Of a DNA stretch of 64,000 nt, positions 8,760 to 16,951 are shown piece after piece. The stretch is from Microcoleus asticus IPMA8 (GTDB lineage Bacteria > Cyanobacteriota > Cyanobacteriia > Cyanobacteriales > Microcoleaceae), in contig NZ_SRRZ01000002.1 in NCBI RefSeq assembly GCF_013179805.1, positions 1 to 64,000 of the forward strand, in the 5' to 3' direction. How positions within the stretch are numbered: position 1 is the stretch's first letter; each line of letters starts with the position of its first letter. The notes under the pieces are model-generated. The model was not told the origin of the DNA and made no database searches. It worked only from the letters and a program-made list of their open reading frames with translations. A program made the translations under genes and the position numbers.

Positions 8760-8933
8760 CCATGTATTCGCGGAATGCGAATCACCGTCTACGACATCTT
8801 AGAATATCTCGTCGGTGGCATGGCGGAAGCAGAAATTCTGGAAGATTTTTCCGAACTCACTTCGGCAGACATCAAAGCCAGCCTTGCTTTTGCGGCGGAT
8901 CGCGAGAAAAAGAAGTTTTCCTGTATTTATTAA
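8760..8933 (+). pseudogene. DUF433 antitoxin-like gene lacking its start
   Basis: The frame reads GQPCIRGMRITVYDILEYL, then LEDFSELTSADIK and FAADREKKKF, a nearly complete DUF433 protein (small HTH-like proteins usually acting as antitoxins next to PIN or DUF5615 toxins). The reading frame is open upstream to 8673 but has no ATG, GTG or TTG before the ATG at 8775, which would start inside the domain. The 5' end is therefore lost or the gene uses an unusual start. No partner toxin follows; hicB begins 40 bases later. Confidence 0.65.
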
Positions 8934-8973
8934 TAATCGTTATAATATCCTTAACAAATGACTGAAGAAATGT

Positions 8974-9177
8974 ATGAAAATTAGAGCAATTATCCATCCC
9001 GCAGAAGAAGGTGGCTATTGGGCTGAAGTTCCCGCACTTCCCGGGTGTATTACCGAAGGAGATACTATGGAAGAAGTGGTGGCTAATTTAAAAGATGCGA
9101 TTGAAGGTTGGCTCGATGTTGCTAATAGTCGTGAAGCAATTGCCTCCACAGATAAAGTTGTTGAAATTGCTGTATGA
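8974..9177 (+). CDS. hicB: HicB-family antitoxin
   Basis: A 67-residue protein of the HicB partial RNase H fold: MKIRAIIHPAEEGGYWAEVP, then ALPGCITEGDTMEE and LKDAIEGWLDV. HicB antitoxins bind and neutralise the mRNA-cleaving HicA toxin. The usual C-terminal DNA-binding domain is absent in this short form. Its stop overlaps the start of hicA by ATGA, the normal two-gene coupling. The toxin partner is broken, so this antitoxin may be a leftover. Confidence 0.85.
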   Translation: MKIRAIIHPAEEGGYWAEVPALPGCITEGDTMEEVVANLKDAIEGWLDVANSREAIASTDKVVEIAV

Positions 9178-9392
9178 AATCTATTTCAGGAAAGCGACTG
9201 TGCAAAATAGTAGAGCAGAAAGGTTGGGTTTTGAAAAGAGTTACTGGCAGTCATCATATCTATGAAAACGCCGAAATAGAATAAATTTTGTCAATTCCCG
9301 TTCACCGGAATCAAGATTTGAAAGTTGGAACCTTAAGAGCCTTGATGAAAATAGCCCAGCTATCTGAGGAAGATTTACAAAGTTTGTCTTAA
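9174..9392 (+). pseudogene. hicA: HicA-family mRNA interferase toxin, nonsense mutated
   Basis: A 72-codon frame coupled to hicB (ATGA overlap). It reads MKSISGKRLCKIVEQKGW, then VTGSHHIYENAEIE, a TAA at codon 37 (9282-9284), then ILSIPVHRNQDLKVGTLRAL and KIAQLSEEDL. The catalytic His in the GSHHIY motif and the C-terminal IPVH...KVGTL segment are both present in one frame, so a single nonsense change separates them. The toxin is presumably inactive unless the stop is read through. Confidence 0.85.
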
Positions 9393-9428
9393 GTATAATC
9401 TATTTTCAGAGCGATAGATTTCAGATAA

Positions 9429-10418
9429 TTAGCCACCGATTTGAGACATGGTGCGGCTGTAATTTCCTTGAGTAGTTCCGGAATCTCGCTGCTTGAAATT
9501 AATCTCCGGTTTAATATTCAATATCTGCTGCACTCGATCGCGCAATTCGCCTGTAGACACCCCATTCCGTAAAGCAGTTTTTAAGTCAATTTGACCTGTT
9601 TCGTTCAGCAGACAAGGCCGCAGCCACCCGTCAGCAGACAAACGCATCCGGTTGCAGCGATCGCAAAAACACTCCGACATTTGACTGATAAATCCTAAAG
9701 TACCCTTCGCCCCCGGAATTTGAAACACATCCGCCGGCCCGTTACCGCGCACTCCCGAGTCTGCTAACCCGTATTTCTCGCTAATTTGTTGCCGCAATTC
9801 GGCTGATGCTACCCAACCTTTATCGCCAAATAAATCCCCATTCCCGATCGGCATAAATTCAATAAATCGAACGTGCCAATTCCGGTTAATTGTTAATGCA
9901 GCCAAATCCAATATTTCGCCGTCATTCACACCGGGAATTACCACAACATTCAGTTTTAGCGGGTCGAATCCTGCTTGATAAGCCGCTTGAATTCCCTCCC
10001 AAACCTGCGTCCACCGCGATCGCCCCCGACTACCAATTATCTTATCGAAAGTCTCCGGTTCCAAGGAATCCAAACTAATATTAATCCGGCGCAAACCAGC
10101 ATTGTAGAGATTTTCGGCCATTCCGGCGAGCAAAAATCCGTTGGTTGTCATGGATAAATCTCGGGTTTCCGGCATTGAGGCGATCGACCTCACCAATTCC
10201 ACCACCCCAGGGCGCAGCAGCGGTTCCCCACCCGTCAAGCGAAACTTTGTAAATCCCACGGGTATAAAAACTTCCCGCAGCAGAGTTAGCAATTCCGAGT
10301 GAGTTAACAACTGCTGCTGCAATACATAGTCCAACTCGCTACCTTCCGGCATACAGTAGAGACAGCGGAAATTGCAGCGGTCTATCAAGCTAATCCGAAG
10401 GTAGTCTACGGGATTCAT
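9429..10418 (-). CDS. moaA: GTP 3',8-cyclase MoaA (molybdenum cofactor synthesis)
   Basis: A 329-residue radical SAM enzyme that starts molybdopterin synthesis by rearranging GTP. The N-terminal [4Fe-4S] motif is CNFRCLYC (Cys 15, 19, 22). The C-terminal second cluster site is CDRCNRMRLSADGWLRPC, and the LTGGEPLLR motif is present. Length and both clusters are normal, although the tail (NYSRTMSQIGG) ends in a glycine-glycine as expected for MoaA. It lies divergent from narM; both serve nitrate reduction, since nitrate reductase needs molybdenum cofactor. Confidence 0.95.
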   Translation of the reverse strand: MNPVDYLRISLIDRCNFRCLYCMPEGSELDYVLQQQLLTHSELLTLLREVFIPVGFTKFRLTGGEPLLRPGVVELVRSIASMPETRDLSMTTNGFLLAGMAENLYNAGLRRINISLDSLEPETFDKIIGSRGRSRWTQVWEGIQAAYQAGFDPLKLNVVVIPGVNDGEILDLAALTINRNWHVRFIEFMPIGNGDLFGDKGWVASAELRQQISEKYGLADSGVRGNGPADVFQIPGAKGTLGFISQMSECFCDRCNRMRLSADGWLRPCLLNETGQIDLKTALRNGVSTGELRDRVQQILNIKPEINFKQRDSGTTQGNYSRTMSQIGG

Positions 10419-10479
10419 GTCAATACTTTGTAATATTATTTAATTATAAATGCTGACTCGATTTTCTGCAATTATCGGC

Positions 10480-10688
10480 TGTAGAGTAAATCTCTAATCT
10501 CTAATCTAAAATCTAAAATACAATTGATATCATCCAAAAAGGGATACAAGCCCCCAGCTCCCGCCTGTAGATTAAATCTCTAATCTAAAATCTAAAATCT
10601 CAAATACAATTGAGGGATACAAGCTCCCAGCTCCCGGCTGTAGAGTAAATCTAAAATCTAAAATCTAAAATCTAAAATTGGTAGATTT
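10480..10688. repeat. Three tandem copies of a roughly 75-bp repeat
   Basis: Between moaA and narM three units each contain a CTGTAGA-TAAATCT phrase, a run of AATCTAAA heptamers and, in the first two units, CAATTGA followed by GGGATACAAG and an AGCTCCC phrase. Copies begin near 10480, 10565 and 10630. The heptamer is the same seen near 2675-2712 and 29800-29825. Confidence 0.7.
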
Positions 10689-11141
10689 ATGTTTTTTGAA
10701 TTTGAAGCTGATTTTGTGGAAGCTCTGCGCTGCATTCCGATGCAGGTACGTCTCAAGTTAGATACTTGCGGTATTAAATTAAAGTTGCAAGATTGGAATC
10801 ATTTTAACCAAGCAGAACGTGAAATCCTTGTAGAGAAACCTTGCTTGACACCAGCAGAAATTATTGATTACCGAGAACAGCTAAATAAAATATTAATTCA
10901 ACATACAGGCAAACCGGGAACTGATTTGGCGGTTGATGAAAATCCCCCGTGGATGGATGCTGCAACTGTACCGGAGTCTGTTTCTGCAAAAGCGCAAGAG
11001 CTCGGAGTGACAATTTCTTTGGCACAGTGGGCGAGTTTGCACCCTCTACAGCGATTTGCTTTGATCAAGCTTAGTCGATCGAGCCACGAAAATAGAAACT
11101 TTCTCCCGGCTGTTAAAGAGTTTCACCTCGTTGAATCATAG
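10689..11141 (+). CDS. narM: Nitrate reductase associated protein NarM
   Basis: A 150-residue protein matching the family described as nitrate reductase associated protein (TIGR02664), which in Synechococcus elongatus is required for active nitrate reductase. Recognisable phrases are FFEFEADFVEALRCIPM, RLKLDTCGIKL and LAQWASLHPLQRFALIKL. It is probably cytoplasmic and may help assemble the molybdenum cofactor or iron-sulfur centres of NarB. Its position back-to-back with moaA supports this role. narB itself is not in the window. Confidence 0.85.
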   Translation: MFFEFEADFVEALRCIPMQVRLKLDTCGIKLKLQDWNHFNQAEREILVEKPCLTPAEIIDYREQLNKILIQHTGKPGTDLAVDENPPWMDAATVPESVSAKAQELGVTISLAQWASLHPLQRFALIKLSRSSHENRNFLPAVKEFHLVES

Positions 11142-11207
11142 GTCACTTGCCCTGCCTCTAGTTCGTACTCTGGCTAACAGTCCCGCACAAGACTGCACGA
11201 ACCGCCT

Positions 11208-11575
11208 GTGCATAGACTCCTGTCAAGTTATTTTTTGTATCTAAAACTATTAAATGCTGGCAAACTTCAGATATCGCCTCTAAAATCAGTATCAAAGACT
11301 ACTAATTACAGAAAGCCGATCGTGGACTTCTGTGCAGGTGTAGACTGGGACGAAGCATTCGGGTATCGGCCCGGACAACAAGTTGAGTTCAAAGCACAGC
11401 CTGGAACCTTTGATACTGTTGCTTGCTACGAACCGATGATGGTACTCCCATCTGGCTGGAGAACGATCCCGTACCCCGCTACCCTCACCAACTGGGAGTA
11501 GTTTCGACCGCAGTGATTGACGCTGGTTGCTGGTTAGAACCTCACCGTTCATCGCTGTCGCCGCAAAAGTGCTAA
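11208..11575 (+). pseudogene. Decayed gene of unknown function (frameshifted)
   Basis: One frame reads VDWDEAFGYRPGQQVEFKAQ, PGTFDTVACYEPMMV, then loses sense. Shifting frame at about 11448 restores PIWLENDPVPRYPHQLGVVS to a stop at 11575. Both parts look like one continuous protein, so a frameshift has broken the gene. The start is also unclear, because the first 35 codons do not resemble the rest. I do not recognise the function. Confidence 0.55.
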
Positions 11576-11898
11576 AGTTGAGTCCAGAGGACGGGCGATC
11601 GCGACAACATTATAAATATTCATAAAATCTGCGGCTGTCTGCATAAAAGCCTTGTAGCTTCAGGATTCGGAACGGTTCGGCACGCTTGCCGAGCGAGGTC
11701 AAGTGGCTCAGGCAGACCGTTCTGAGAAACCCATCAAAAAATTCATTTTTTTTAAGTTATGTTACCTGCACGTGGTATTATTCGATGTGAAGTGTGCGAT
11801 CTGTAACGTTTGTCACACTTGTCGCTACAAGACGGTTTCAACCGAATTAATTGTAGTGGGAGTCAACTAACACCGACTGCTTTGAAAGTCAAGTAACC
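11576..11898. other. ATP synthase operon leader
   Basis: A 323-base non-coding stretch before the first atp gene. It presumably contains the operon promoter, but I cannot assign one. A GGCACGCTTGCCGAGC-type hairpin occurs near 11680-11695. Confidence 0.4.
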
Positions 11899-12354
11899 TT
11901 GTCAGATCAATCTCGCGCATCCACCGCCCAAACGCAGGACATCTCTCAGACAGGTTCGTCCGAACCGGAGTCCACTGATGCTATGCAAGATTTCTACAAA
12001 CTTCAGCAACAGTTGTTTGTAGTCACACTCGCTTTCACGGGAATAATTTTTATCTCTGTGTGGATTTTTTATTCGCTCAACATTGCCCTAAATTACTTGA
12101 TTGGGGCGATCGTAGGTGTGGTTTACTTGAGAATGTTGGCCAAAGACGTTGAGCGCCTCGGCCCGCAAAAGAGGAGTCTGAGTAAAAATCGGTTGGCTGT
12201 ATTTATTGGGTTGATTGTAGTAGCAACTCAGTGGAATCAGCTACACATTTTGCCCGTATTTTTGGGATTTCTGACATATAAGGGCGCGCTCGTGTTTTAT
12301 ATGCTGCAAAGCCTGTTCATTCCCGATCCCGTCAATGGGTCAGGCAGTCGGTGA
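11899..12354 (+). CDS. atp1: ATP synthase subunit I (Atp1)
   Basis: A 151-residue membrane protein with four hydrophobic segments (about residues 38-58, 62-80, 100-117 and 120-140). It is encoded first in the ATP synthase operon, where the subunit I assembly factor (helper for c-ring assembly) is expected. It starts at a TTG following AAGTAACC; an internal ATG lies at 11980, but the TTG start gives the hydrophilic N terminus usual for this protein. It is poorly conserved, so position carries much of the call. Confidence 0.8.
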   Translation: MSDQSRASTAQTQDISQTGSSEPESTDAMQDFYKLQQQLFVVTLAFTGIIFISVWIFYSLNIALNYLIGAIVGVVYLRMLAKDVERLGPQKRSLSKNRLAVFIGLIVVATQWNQLHILPVFLGFLTYKGALVFYMLQSLFIPDPVNGSGSR

Positions 12355-12381
12355 ACCCTCCACTGTGTGAACTTCTTGTGA

Positions 12382-13137
12382 ATGGAAATGCTAAATGTCT
12401 TAAATGCCTTTAATGCTCTTCCCTTCGCTGTGTTGGAAGTTGGCAAGCATTTCTACTGGCACATAGGCAATCTCAAAGTTCACGGACAGGTATTCATCAC
12501 CTCCTGGATTGTGATTGCTCTCCTCCTGATAGCTTCCCTGGCGGCAACTCGCAATATGCAGAGAATTCCGCGCGGAATGCAAAATTTCATGGAGTACGCC
12601 TTAGAATTCATTCGAGACTTGGCTAGAAATCAACTCGGCGAGAAAGAGTACCGTCCCTGGTTGCCATTCATTGGCACTTTGTTCCTGTTTATTTTTGTAT
12701 CGAATTGGTCGGGTGCCTTAGTTCCTTGGAAACTAATTAGGTTGCCAGAAGGCGAACTAGCAGCTCCGACCAACGACATCAACACGACGGTAGCACTTGC
12801 TTTGCTGACTTCTCTAGCATATTTTTATGCGGGTTTCAGCAGGCGGGGTTTGGGTTACTTTAGTAAGTACATCGAACCAACCCCAATTTTGTTGCCGATC
12901 GCCATCTTGGAAGATTTCACCAAGCCTCTTTCCCTAAGTTTCCGTTTATTTGGTAACATTTTAGCGGATGAATTAGTGGTAGCGGTGCTGGTGCTGTTAG
13001 TTCCCCTGTTTGTACCTCTGCCCGTAATGATGTTGGGTCTGTTTACCAGTGCGATTCAAGCTTTGGTATTTGCCACCTTGGCAGGAGCTTACATTCACGA
13101 AGCATTGGAAGGACACGGCGACGAACACCACGATTAA
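12382..13137 (+). CDS. atpB: ATP synthase F0 subunit a
   Basis: A 251-residue integral membrane protein forming the proton half-channels in the thylakoid ATP synthase. It has five to six transmembrane helices and the key segment PLSLSFRLFGNILADELVVA with the essential Arg of the a subunit. The C-terminal IQALVFATLAGAYIHEALEG is also diagnostic. It follows subunit I by 27 bases. Confidence 0.95.
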   Translation: MEMLNVLNAFNALPFAVLEVGKHFYWHIGNLKVHGQVFITSWIVIALLLIASLAATRNMQRIPRGMQNFMEYALEFIRDLARNQLGEKEYRPWLPFIGTLFLFIFVSNWSGALVPWKLIRLPEGELAAPTNDINTTVALALLTSLAYFYAGFSRRGLGYFSKYIEPTPILLPIAILEDFTKPLSLSFRLFGNILADELVVAVLVLLVPLFVPLPVMMLGLFTSAIQALVFATLAGAYIHEALEGHGDEHHD

Positions 13138-13179
13138 CACTCTGGAATTGGTTAATGGCTAATAGCGATATGTCAGAAA

Positions 13180-13240
13180 TCAGCAGTCCAATGACTAATG
13201 ACTGATGACTAATTACCAATTACCAATTACCAATTACGCA
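13180..13240. repeat. Short tandem repeats between atpB and atpE
   Basis: Tandem AATGACT-like and ATTACCA-type heptamers (three or more direct copies of each) fill the spacer. They are typical short tandem repeats of filamentous cyanobacteria. Confidence 0.7.
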
Positions 13241-13283
13241 CTATCTGTTTTTCAATCTGTACACAAAGTTAAGGAAATTTATC

Positions 13284-13529
13284 ATGAATCCGACAGTTGC
13301 TGCTGCTTCAGTTATCGCCGCAGGTTTAGCTATTGGTTTGGGCGCGATCGGACCTGGCATCGGTCAAGGTAATGCCTCGGGTCAAGCAGTAGAAGGTATT
13401 GCCCGCCAGCCGGAAGCAGAAGGCAAAATTCGCGGGACTCTCCTGCTGAGCTTAGCATTCATGGAATCCCTGACCATCTACGGTCTGGTTATTGCATTGG
13501 TGCTGCTGTTTGCTAATCCCTTCGCTTAA
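13284..13529 (+). CDS. atpE: ATP synthase F0 subunit c
   Basis: An 81-residue proteolipid of two transmembrane helices joined by the polar loop ARQPEAEGKIRG. The proton-carrying Glu is in the second helix (LAFMESLTIYGLVIALVLLF). The first helix has the GxGxG pattern (GLGAIGPGIGQGNASG) needed for tight ring packing. It is preceded by an AAGGAAA ribosome site and followed by a hairpin. Confidence 0.97.
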   Translation: MNPTVAAASVIAAGLAIGLGAIGPGIGQGNASGQAVEGIARQPEAEGKIRGTLLLSLAFMESLTIYGLVIALVLLFANPFA

Positions 13530-13548
13530 TACTGAAGGACTGCAAAAA

Positions 13549-13570
13549 GGGGCGGATGTTTTTCCGCCCC
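13549..13570 (+). promoter_or_regulatory. Hairpin between atpE and atpG
   Basis: A perfect 8-bp stem GGGGCGGA/TCCGCCCC with loop TGTTTT lies 20 bases after the atpE stop. There is no long T run, so it is more likely an mRNA-stabilising or partial-attenuation element that helps c subunit outnumber the others than a full terminator. Confidence 0.65.
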
Positions 13571-13591
13571 AAAACAAAGGAGGAACTAAAA

Positions 13592-14023
13592 GTGTTTGAT
13601 TTTGATGCAACTTTGCCTTTTATGGCGTTGCAGTTCCTAGTTTTGATGGTAGTCCTGAACGCTGTTTTCTATAAGCCCCTGACAAAGATGCTCGACGAGC
13701 GGGATGAATACATCCGCACCACTCAAGTTTCTGCTGGGGAACGCTTGGCGAAAGCTCAGAAATTAGCGCAGGAATACGAACAAAAACTGGGAGAAACTCG
13801 CAAACAGTCTCAAGCAGTAATTGCTGCGGCTCAAGCAGATGCCCAAAAAACCGCGTCGGCAAAAGTAGCTGAGGCTCAAAAAGAAGCTCAAGTGGCGCGA
13901 GAAAAGGCAGGACAAGAGATTGAGCAACAAAAACAAGAGGCAATGCGCTCGCTGGAGCAAGAAGTAGATGTCCTGAGCCGACAAATTCTTGAAAAGCTAT
14001 TAGGCACTGCACTGGTCAAATAG
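13592..14023 (+). CDS. atpG: ATP synthase F0 subunit b' (second peripheral stalk subunit)
   Basis: A 143-residue protein with one N-terminal membrane helix (LPFMALQFLVLMVVLNAVFY) followed by a long Ala/Glu/Lys/Gln coiled coil that pairs with subunit b. The GTG start at 13592 is chosen because an excellent AAAGGAGG site precedes it by 8 bases and the length fits cyanobacterial b'. The ATG at 13556 in the same frame lies inside the upstream hairpin and would add 12 unusual residues. Two b-type subunits are normal in photosynthetic bacteria and chloroplasts. The symbol follows cyanobacterial usage; other schemes call it atpF2. Confidence 0.92.
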   Translation: MFDFDATLPFMALQFLVLMVVLNAVFYKPLTKMLDERDEYIRTTQVSAGERLAKAQKLAQEYEQKLGETRKQSQAVIAAAQADAQKTASAKVAEAQKEAQVAREKAGQEIEQQKQEAMRSLEQEVDVLSRQILEKLLGTALVK

Positions 14024-14110
14024 CTCGATCGAACAGTTTGAGATTTTGGGTAAATCCTCAAATCTAAAATCGGTTCACCAAACCTGCACGCGCAATTATG
14101 GAAGAGTATC

Positions 14111-14638
14111 ATGGGGACTGTTTTATTGCTAGCCACAGAAGCTAGCGGGGAAGGTGGTTTCGGTTTAAATTTCGATATTTTAGAAACCAACCTGATTAAC
14201 CTGATCATTGTTATTGGATTGCTGTTTTACTTCGGGCGCGGCTTTTTAGGGAACATCCTCAGCGAAAGACGCTCCGGCATCGAAGAGGCAATTAAAGAAG
14301 CAGAAACTCGCCAAAAAGATGCAGCAGCAGCTCTAGCAGAGCAACAGCAAAAATTGACTCAAGCGCAAGCAGAAGCGGAACGGATTCGATCCGCTGCTGA
14401 AGAAAATGCGAAGAAAGCCAAAGAAGCAATTCTAGCTCAGGCAGCGCAGGAAGTTGAACGCATGAAAGCAACAGCGGGTCAAGAGTTGGAAGCAGATCGA
14501 GAAAGAGCGATCGCCCAACTCAGATCGGCGGTTGTATCTATGGCATTAGAAAGGGTGGAAGGCCAGCTAAAAACTAGCTTGAACGAAAACGCTCAACACC
14601 AATTAATCGATCGCAGCATTGCGTTACTGGGAGGCTAG
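14111..14638 (+). CDS. atpF: ATP synthase F0 subunit b
   Basis: A 175-residue peripheral-stalk subunit. A short N-terminal segment is followed by the membrane helix (NLINLIIVIGLLFYFGRGFL, about residues 28-50) and a long charged coiled coil. The cyanobacterial b subunit often has a processed N-terminal extension, consistent with the 27 residues before the helix. It is followed after 3 bases by atpH. Confidence 0.95.
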   Translation: MGTVLLLATEASGEGGFGLNFDILETNLINLIIVIGLLFYFGRGFLGNILSERRSGIEEAIKEAETRQKDAAAALAEQQQKLTQAQAEAERIRSAAEENAKKAKEAILAQAAQEVERMKATAGQELEADRERAIAQLRSAVVSMALERVEGQLKTSLNENAQHQLIDRSIALLGG

Positions 14639-14641
14639 AAA

Positions 14642-15187
14642 GTGAGTAAAGTCAGCACCGAAGTCTTACAGCCTTACGCATCCGCTTTGATGTCACTGGC
14701 TAAGTCTAACAACCTCTCAGAGCAGTTCGGCGAAGATATCCGCTCCTTGCTGAACCTGCTAGAAAATTCGGAGGAACTCCGCCTATTTCTAGGCAGTCCT
14801 CTGGTGAAACCGCAGGATAAAAAAGCCGTAATCGATCGAATAGCGGGATCAGAAATGAACCCGTTGATGCGGAACTTTTTGCGGCTGTTAGTAGACAAAG
14901 GACGGATTCTTTTTTTAGAAGGAATTGGCAAAAAATACTTGACCGAACTCCGAGAACTCAACCAAACTGTTTTGGCGGAAGTTACCTCGGCTGTCCCGCT
15001 TTCAGACGCTCAGCAGCAAACTGTTCGCGAGAAAGTGCAGGCGATGACAAGCGCAAGGCAAGTAGAAATTGAAACCAAAATAGACGCAGATTTAATCGGC
15101 GGAGTCGTGATTAAAGTAGGCTCTCAAGTGATTGATGCCAGCCTGCGAGGACAATTGCGCCGCTTGGGATTTCGCTTGAATTCTTAA
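14642..15187 (+). CDS. atpH: ATP synthase F1 subunit delta
   Basis: A 181-residue soluble subunit joining the peripheral stalk to the alpha3beta3 head. It has the helical N-terminal domain (VLQPYASALMSLAKSNNLSE) and the C-terminal signature IETKIDADLIGGVVIKVGSQ followed by DASLRGQLRRLGFRL. GTG start at 14642 with GGAGG 9 bases upstream, only 3 bases after atpF, so translation is probably coupled. Confidence 0.96.
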   Translation: MSKVSTEVLQPYASALMSLAKSNNLSEQFGEDIRSLLNLLENSEELRLFLGSPLVKPQDKKAVIDRIAGSEMNPLMRNFLRLLVDKGRILFLEGIGKKYLTELRELNQTVLAEVTSAVPLSDAQQQTVREKVQAMTSARQVEIETKIDADLIGGVVIKVGSQVIDASLRGQLRRLGFRLNS

Positions 15188-15305
15188 TAGTTAATAGCTG
15201 ATAACTATTAGCTAATTTAGTTAGCGGTTAACTGTTAGTAGTTTTGAACAACTGACAATTGACAACTGACAACGGACAACAGACAAATAATAACTGACAA
15301 CTGAC
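15188..15305. repeat. Short tandem repeats before atpA
   Basis: The spacer is made of repeated AACTGACA/CAACTGACAA-type units (at least six from about 15245 to 15304) that run right up to the atpA ATG, so no normal Shine-Dalgarno site is visible. Confidence 0.7.
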
Positions 15306-16823
15306 ATGGCAGCAATCAGACCAGACGAAATTAGCAGCATTATTCGCCAGCAAATTGAGCAGTACGACCAAGATGTTAAAGTTTCTAACGTCGGTACGGT
15401 TCTGCAAGTAGGCGACGGTATTGCCCGGATTTATGGCTTAGATAAAGCTATGTCCGGGGAATTGCTAGAATTTGCCGACGGCACTGTTGGTATTGCACTG
15501 AACTTGGAAGAAGATAACGTCGGCGCTGTGCTGATGGGACAAGGACTCGGCATCGAAGAAGGTTCGGTGGTAACAGCTACTGGCAGAATTGCTGAAGTCC
15601 CCGTGGGTGAAGCAATGTTGGGACGGGTAGTTGATGCTTTGGCCCGTCCGATTGACGGCAAAGGGGACATTAAAACTACTGAATCTCGCTTGATTGAATC
15701 TCCGGCACCGGGGATTGTTTCTCGCCGTTCTGTTTACGAACCGATGCAAACAGGAATTACCGCTATTGATGCGATGATTCCGGTGGGAAGAGGACAGCGG
15801 GAACTGATTATCGGTGACAGACAAACCGGTAAAACTGCGATCGCGATCGACACGATTATTAACCAAAAATCGGAAAACGTGATCTGCGTTTACGTGGCGA
15901 TCGGTCAAAAAGCTTCTACAGTAGCTAACATCGTCAACGTCCTGCAAGAAAAGGGCGCGATGGACTACACGATCGTAGTAGCAGCCAACGCTAGCGACCC
16001 CGCAACCCTGCAATACTTGGCTCCCTACACAGGTGCTAGCTTAGCCGAGTATTTCATGTACAAAGGCAAGCACACTTTGGTCATTTACGATGACCTTTCC
16101 AAACAAGCACAAGCTTACCGCCAAATGTCCTTGTTGCTGCGCCGTCCTCCCGGTCGCGAAGCTTATCCCGGAGACGTGTTTTACCTGCACTCTCGCTTGC
16201 TAGAACGCGCTGCTAAATTGAGCGACGATTTGGGCGAAGGCAGCATGACTGCTTTGCCAATTATCGAAACCCAAGCTGGTGACGTTTCAGCTTACATTCC
16301 GACGAACGTAATTTCGATTACCGACGGTCAAATCTTCCTTTCTTCTGACTTGTTTAACGCTGGTTTGCGTCCCGCAGTAAACCCCGGTATTTCGGTATCG
16401 CGGGTAGGTTCGGCGGCTCAAACTAAGGCGATGAAAAAAGTAGCCGGTAAGGTGAAACTGGAATTGGCGCAGTTTGAAGAACTGGCAGCATTTTCTCAGT
16501 TTGCTTCTGACTTGGATAAAGCTACTCAGAATCAATTGTCGCGGGGTCAGCGCTTGCGGGAACTGTTGAAACAGCCCCAAAGTTCGCCTCTGCCGATGAA
16601 CGAACAAGTAGCTGTAATCTATGCCGGTATTAACGGCTATATGGATGACATTCCGGTGGAAAAAGTCAGCAAGTTTACTGTTGGTTTGCGCGACTATTTG
16701 CGGACTAGCAAGCCGAAGTACGGCGAAATTGTTCAAGGCGGAAAGGCCTTGACTGATGAAGCTGAGAAGCTGCTGAAAGAAGGCATCACTGAATACAAGC
16801 AAAGTTTTCTAGTTTCTGCGTAG
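15306..16823 (+). CDS. atpA: ATP synthase F1 subunit alpha
   Basis: A 505-residue nucleotide-binding subunit of the F1 head. The P-loop GDRQTGKTAIAIDTI (about residue 170) binds a non-catalytic nucleotide. The Arg finger region is in PAVNPGISVSRVGSAAQ, and the N-terminal beta barrel and C-terminal helical domain have full length. The start codon lies directly after tandem repeats. Confidence 0.98.
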   Translation: MAAIRPDEISSIIRQQIEQYDQDVKVSNVGTVLQVGDGIARIYGLDKAMSGELLEFADGTVGIALNLEEDNVGAVLMGQGLGIEEGSVVTATGRIAEVPVGEAMLGRVVDALARPIDGKGDIKTTESRLIESPAPGIVSRRSVYEPMQTGITAIDAMIPVGRGQRELIIGDRQTGKTAIAIDTIINQKSENVICVYVAIGQKASTVANIVNVLQEKGAMDYTIVVAANASDPATLQYLAPYTGASLAEYFMYKGKHTLVIYDDLSKQAQAYRQMSLLLRRPPGREAYPGDVFYLHSRLLERAAKLSDDLGEGSMTALPIIETQAGDVSAYIPTNVISITDGQIFLSSDLFNAGLRPAVNPGISVSRVGSAAQTKAMKKVAGKVKLELAQFEELAAFSQFASDLDKATQNQLSRGQRLRELLKQPQSSPLPMNEQVAVIYAGINGYMDDIPVEKVSKFTVGLRDYLRTSKPKYGEIVQGGKALTDEAEKLLKEGITEYKQSFLVSA

Positions 16824-16838
16824 ACAAGTAGAAATTTT

Positions 16839-16912
16839 GAACCGCAGATGAACGCGGATTAACGCAGATAATCTGAAGTTGATCTGCGTTACTCTGCGTT
16901 AATCTGCGGTTT
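16839..16912. repeat. Palindromic intergenic repeat between atpA and atpC
   Basis: AACCGCAGAT at the left pairs with ATCTGCGGTT at the right, and inner GCGGATTAACGCAGAT / ATCTGCGTT parts also pair, giving a long imperfect hairpin. Similar words (CTGCGGTTA) occur near 3020 and 3080, so it is a dispersed family. Confidence 0.7.
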
Positions 16913-16951
16913 TAATTAAGAAGATGCGGGCAAGGATGTAAGGAGAAAGTT

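Noticed and set aside
8762..8965. 67-codon frame starting MYSRNANH
   Set aside because: It is out of frame with the clear DUF433 sequence in the same bases.
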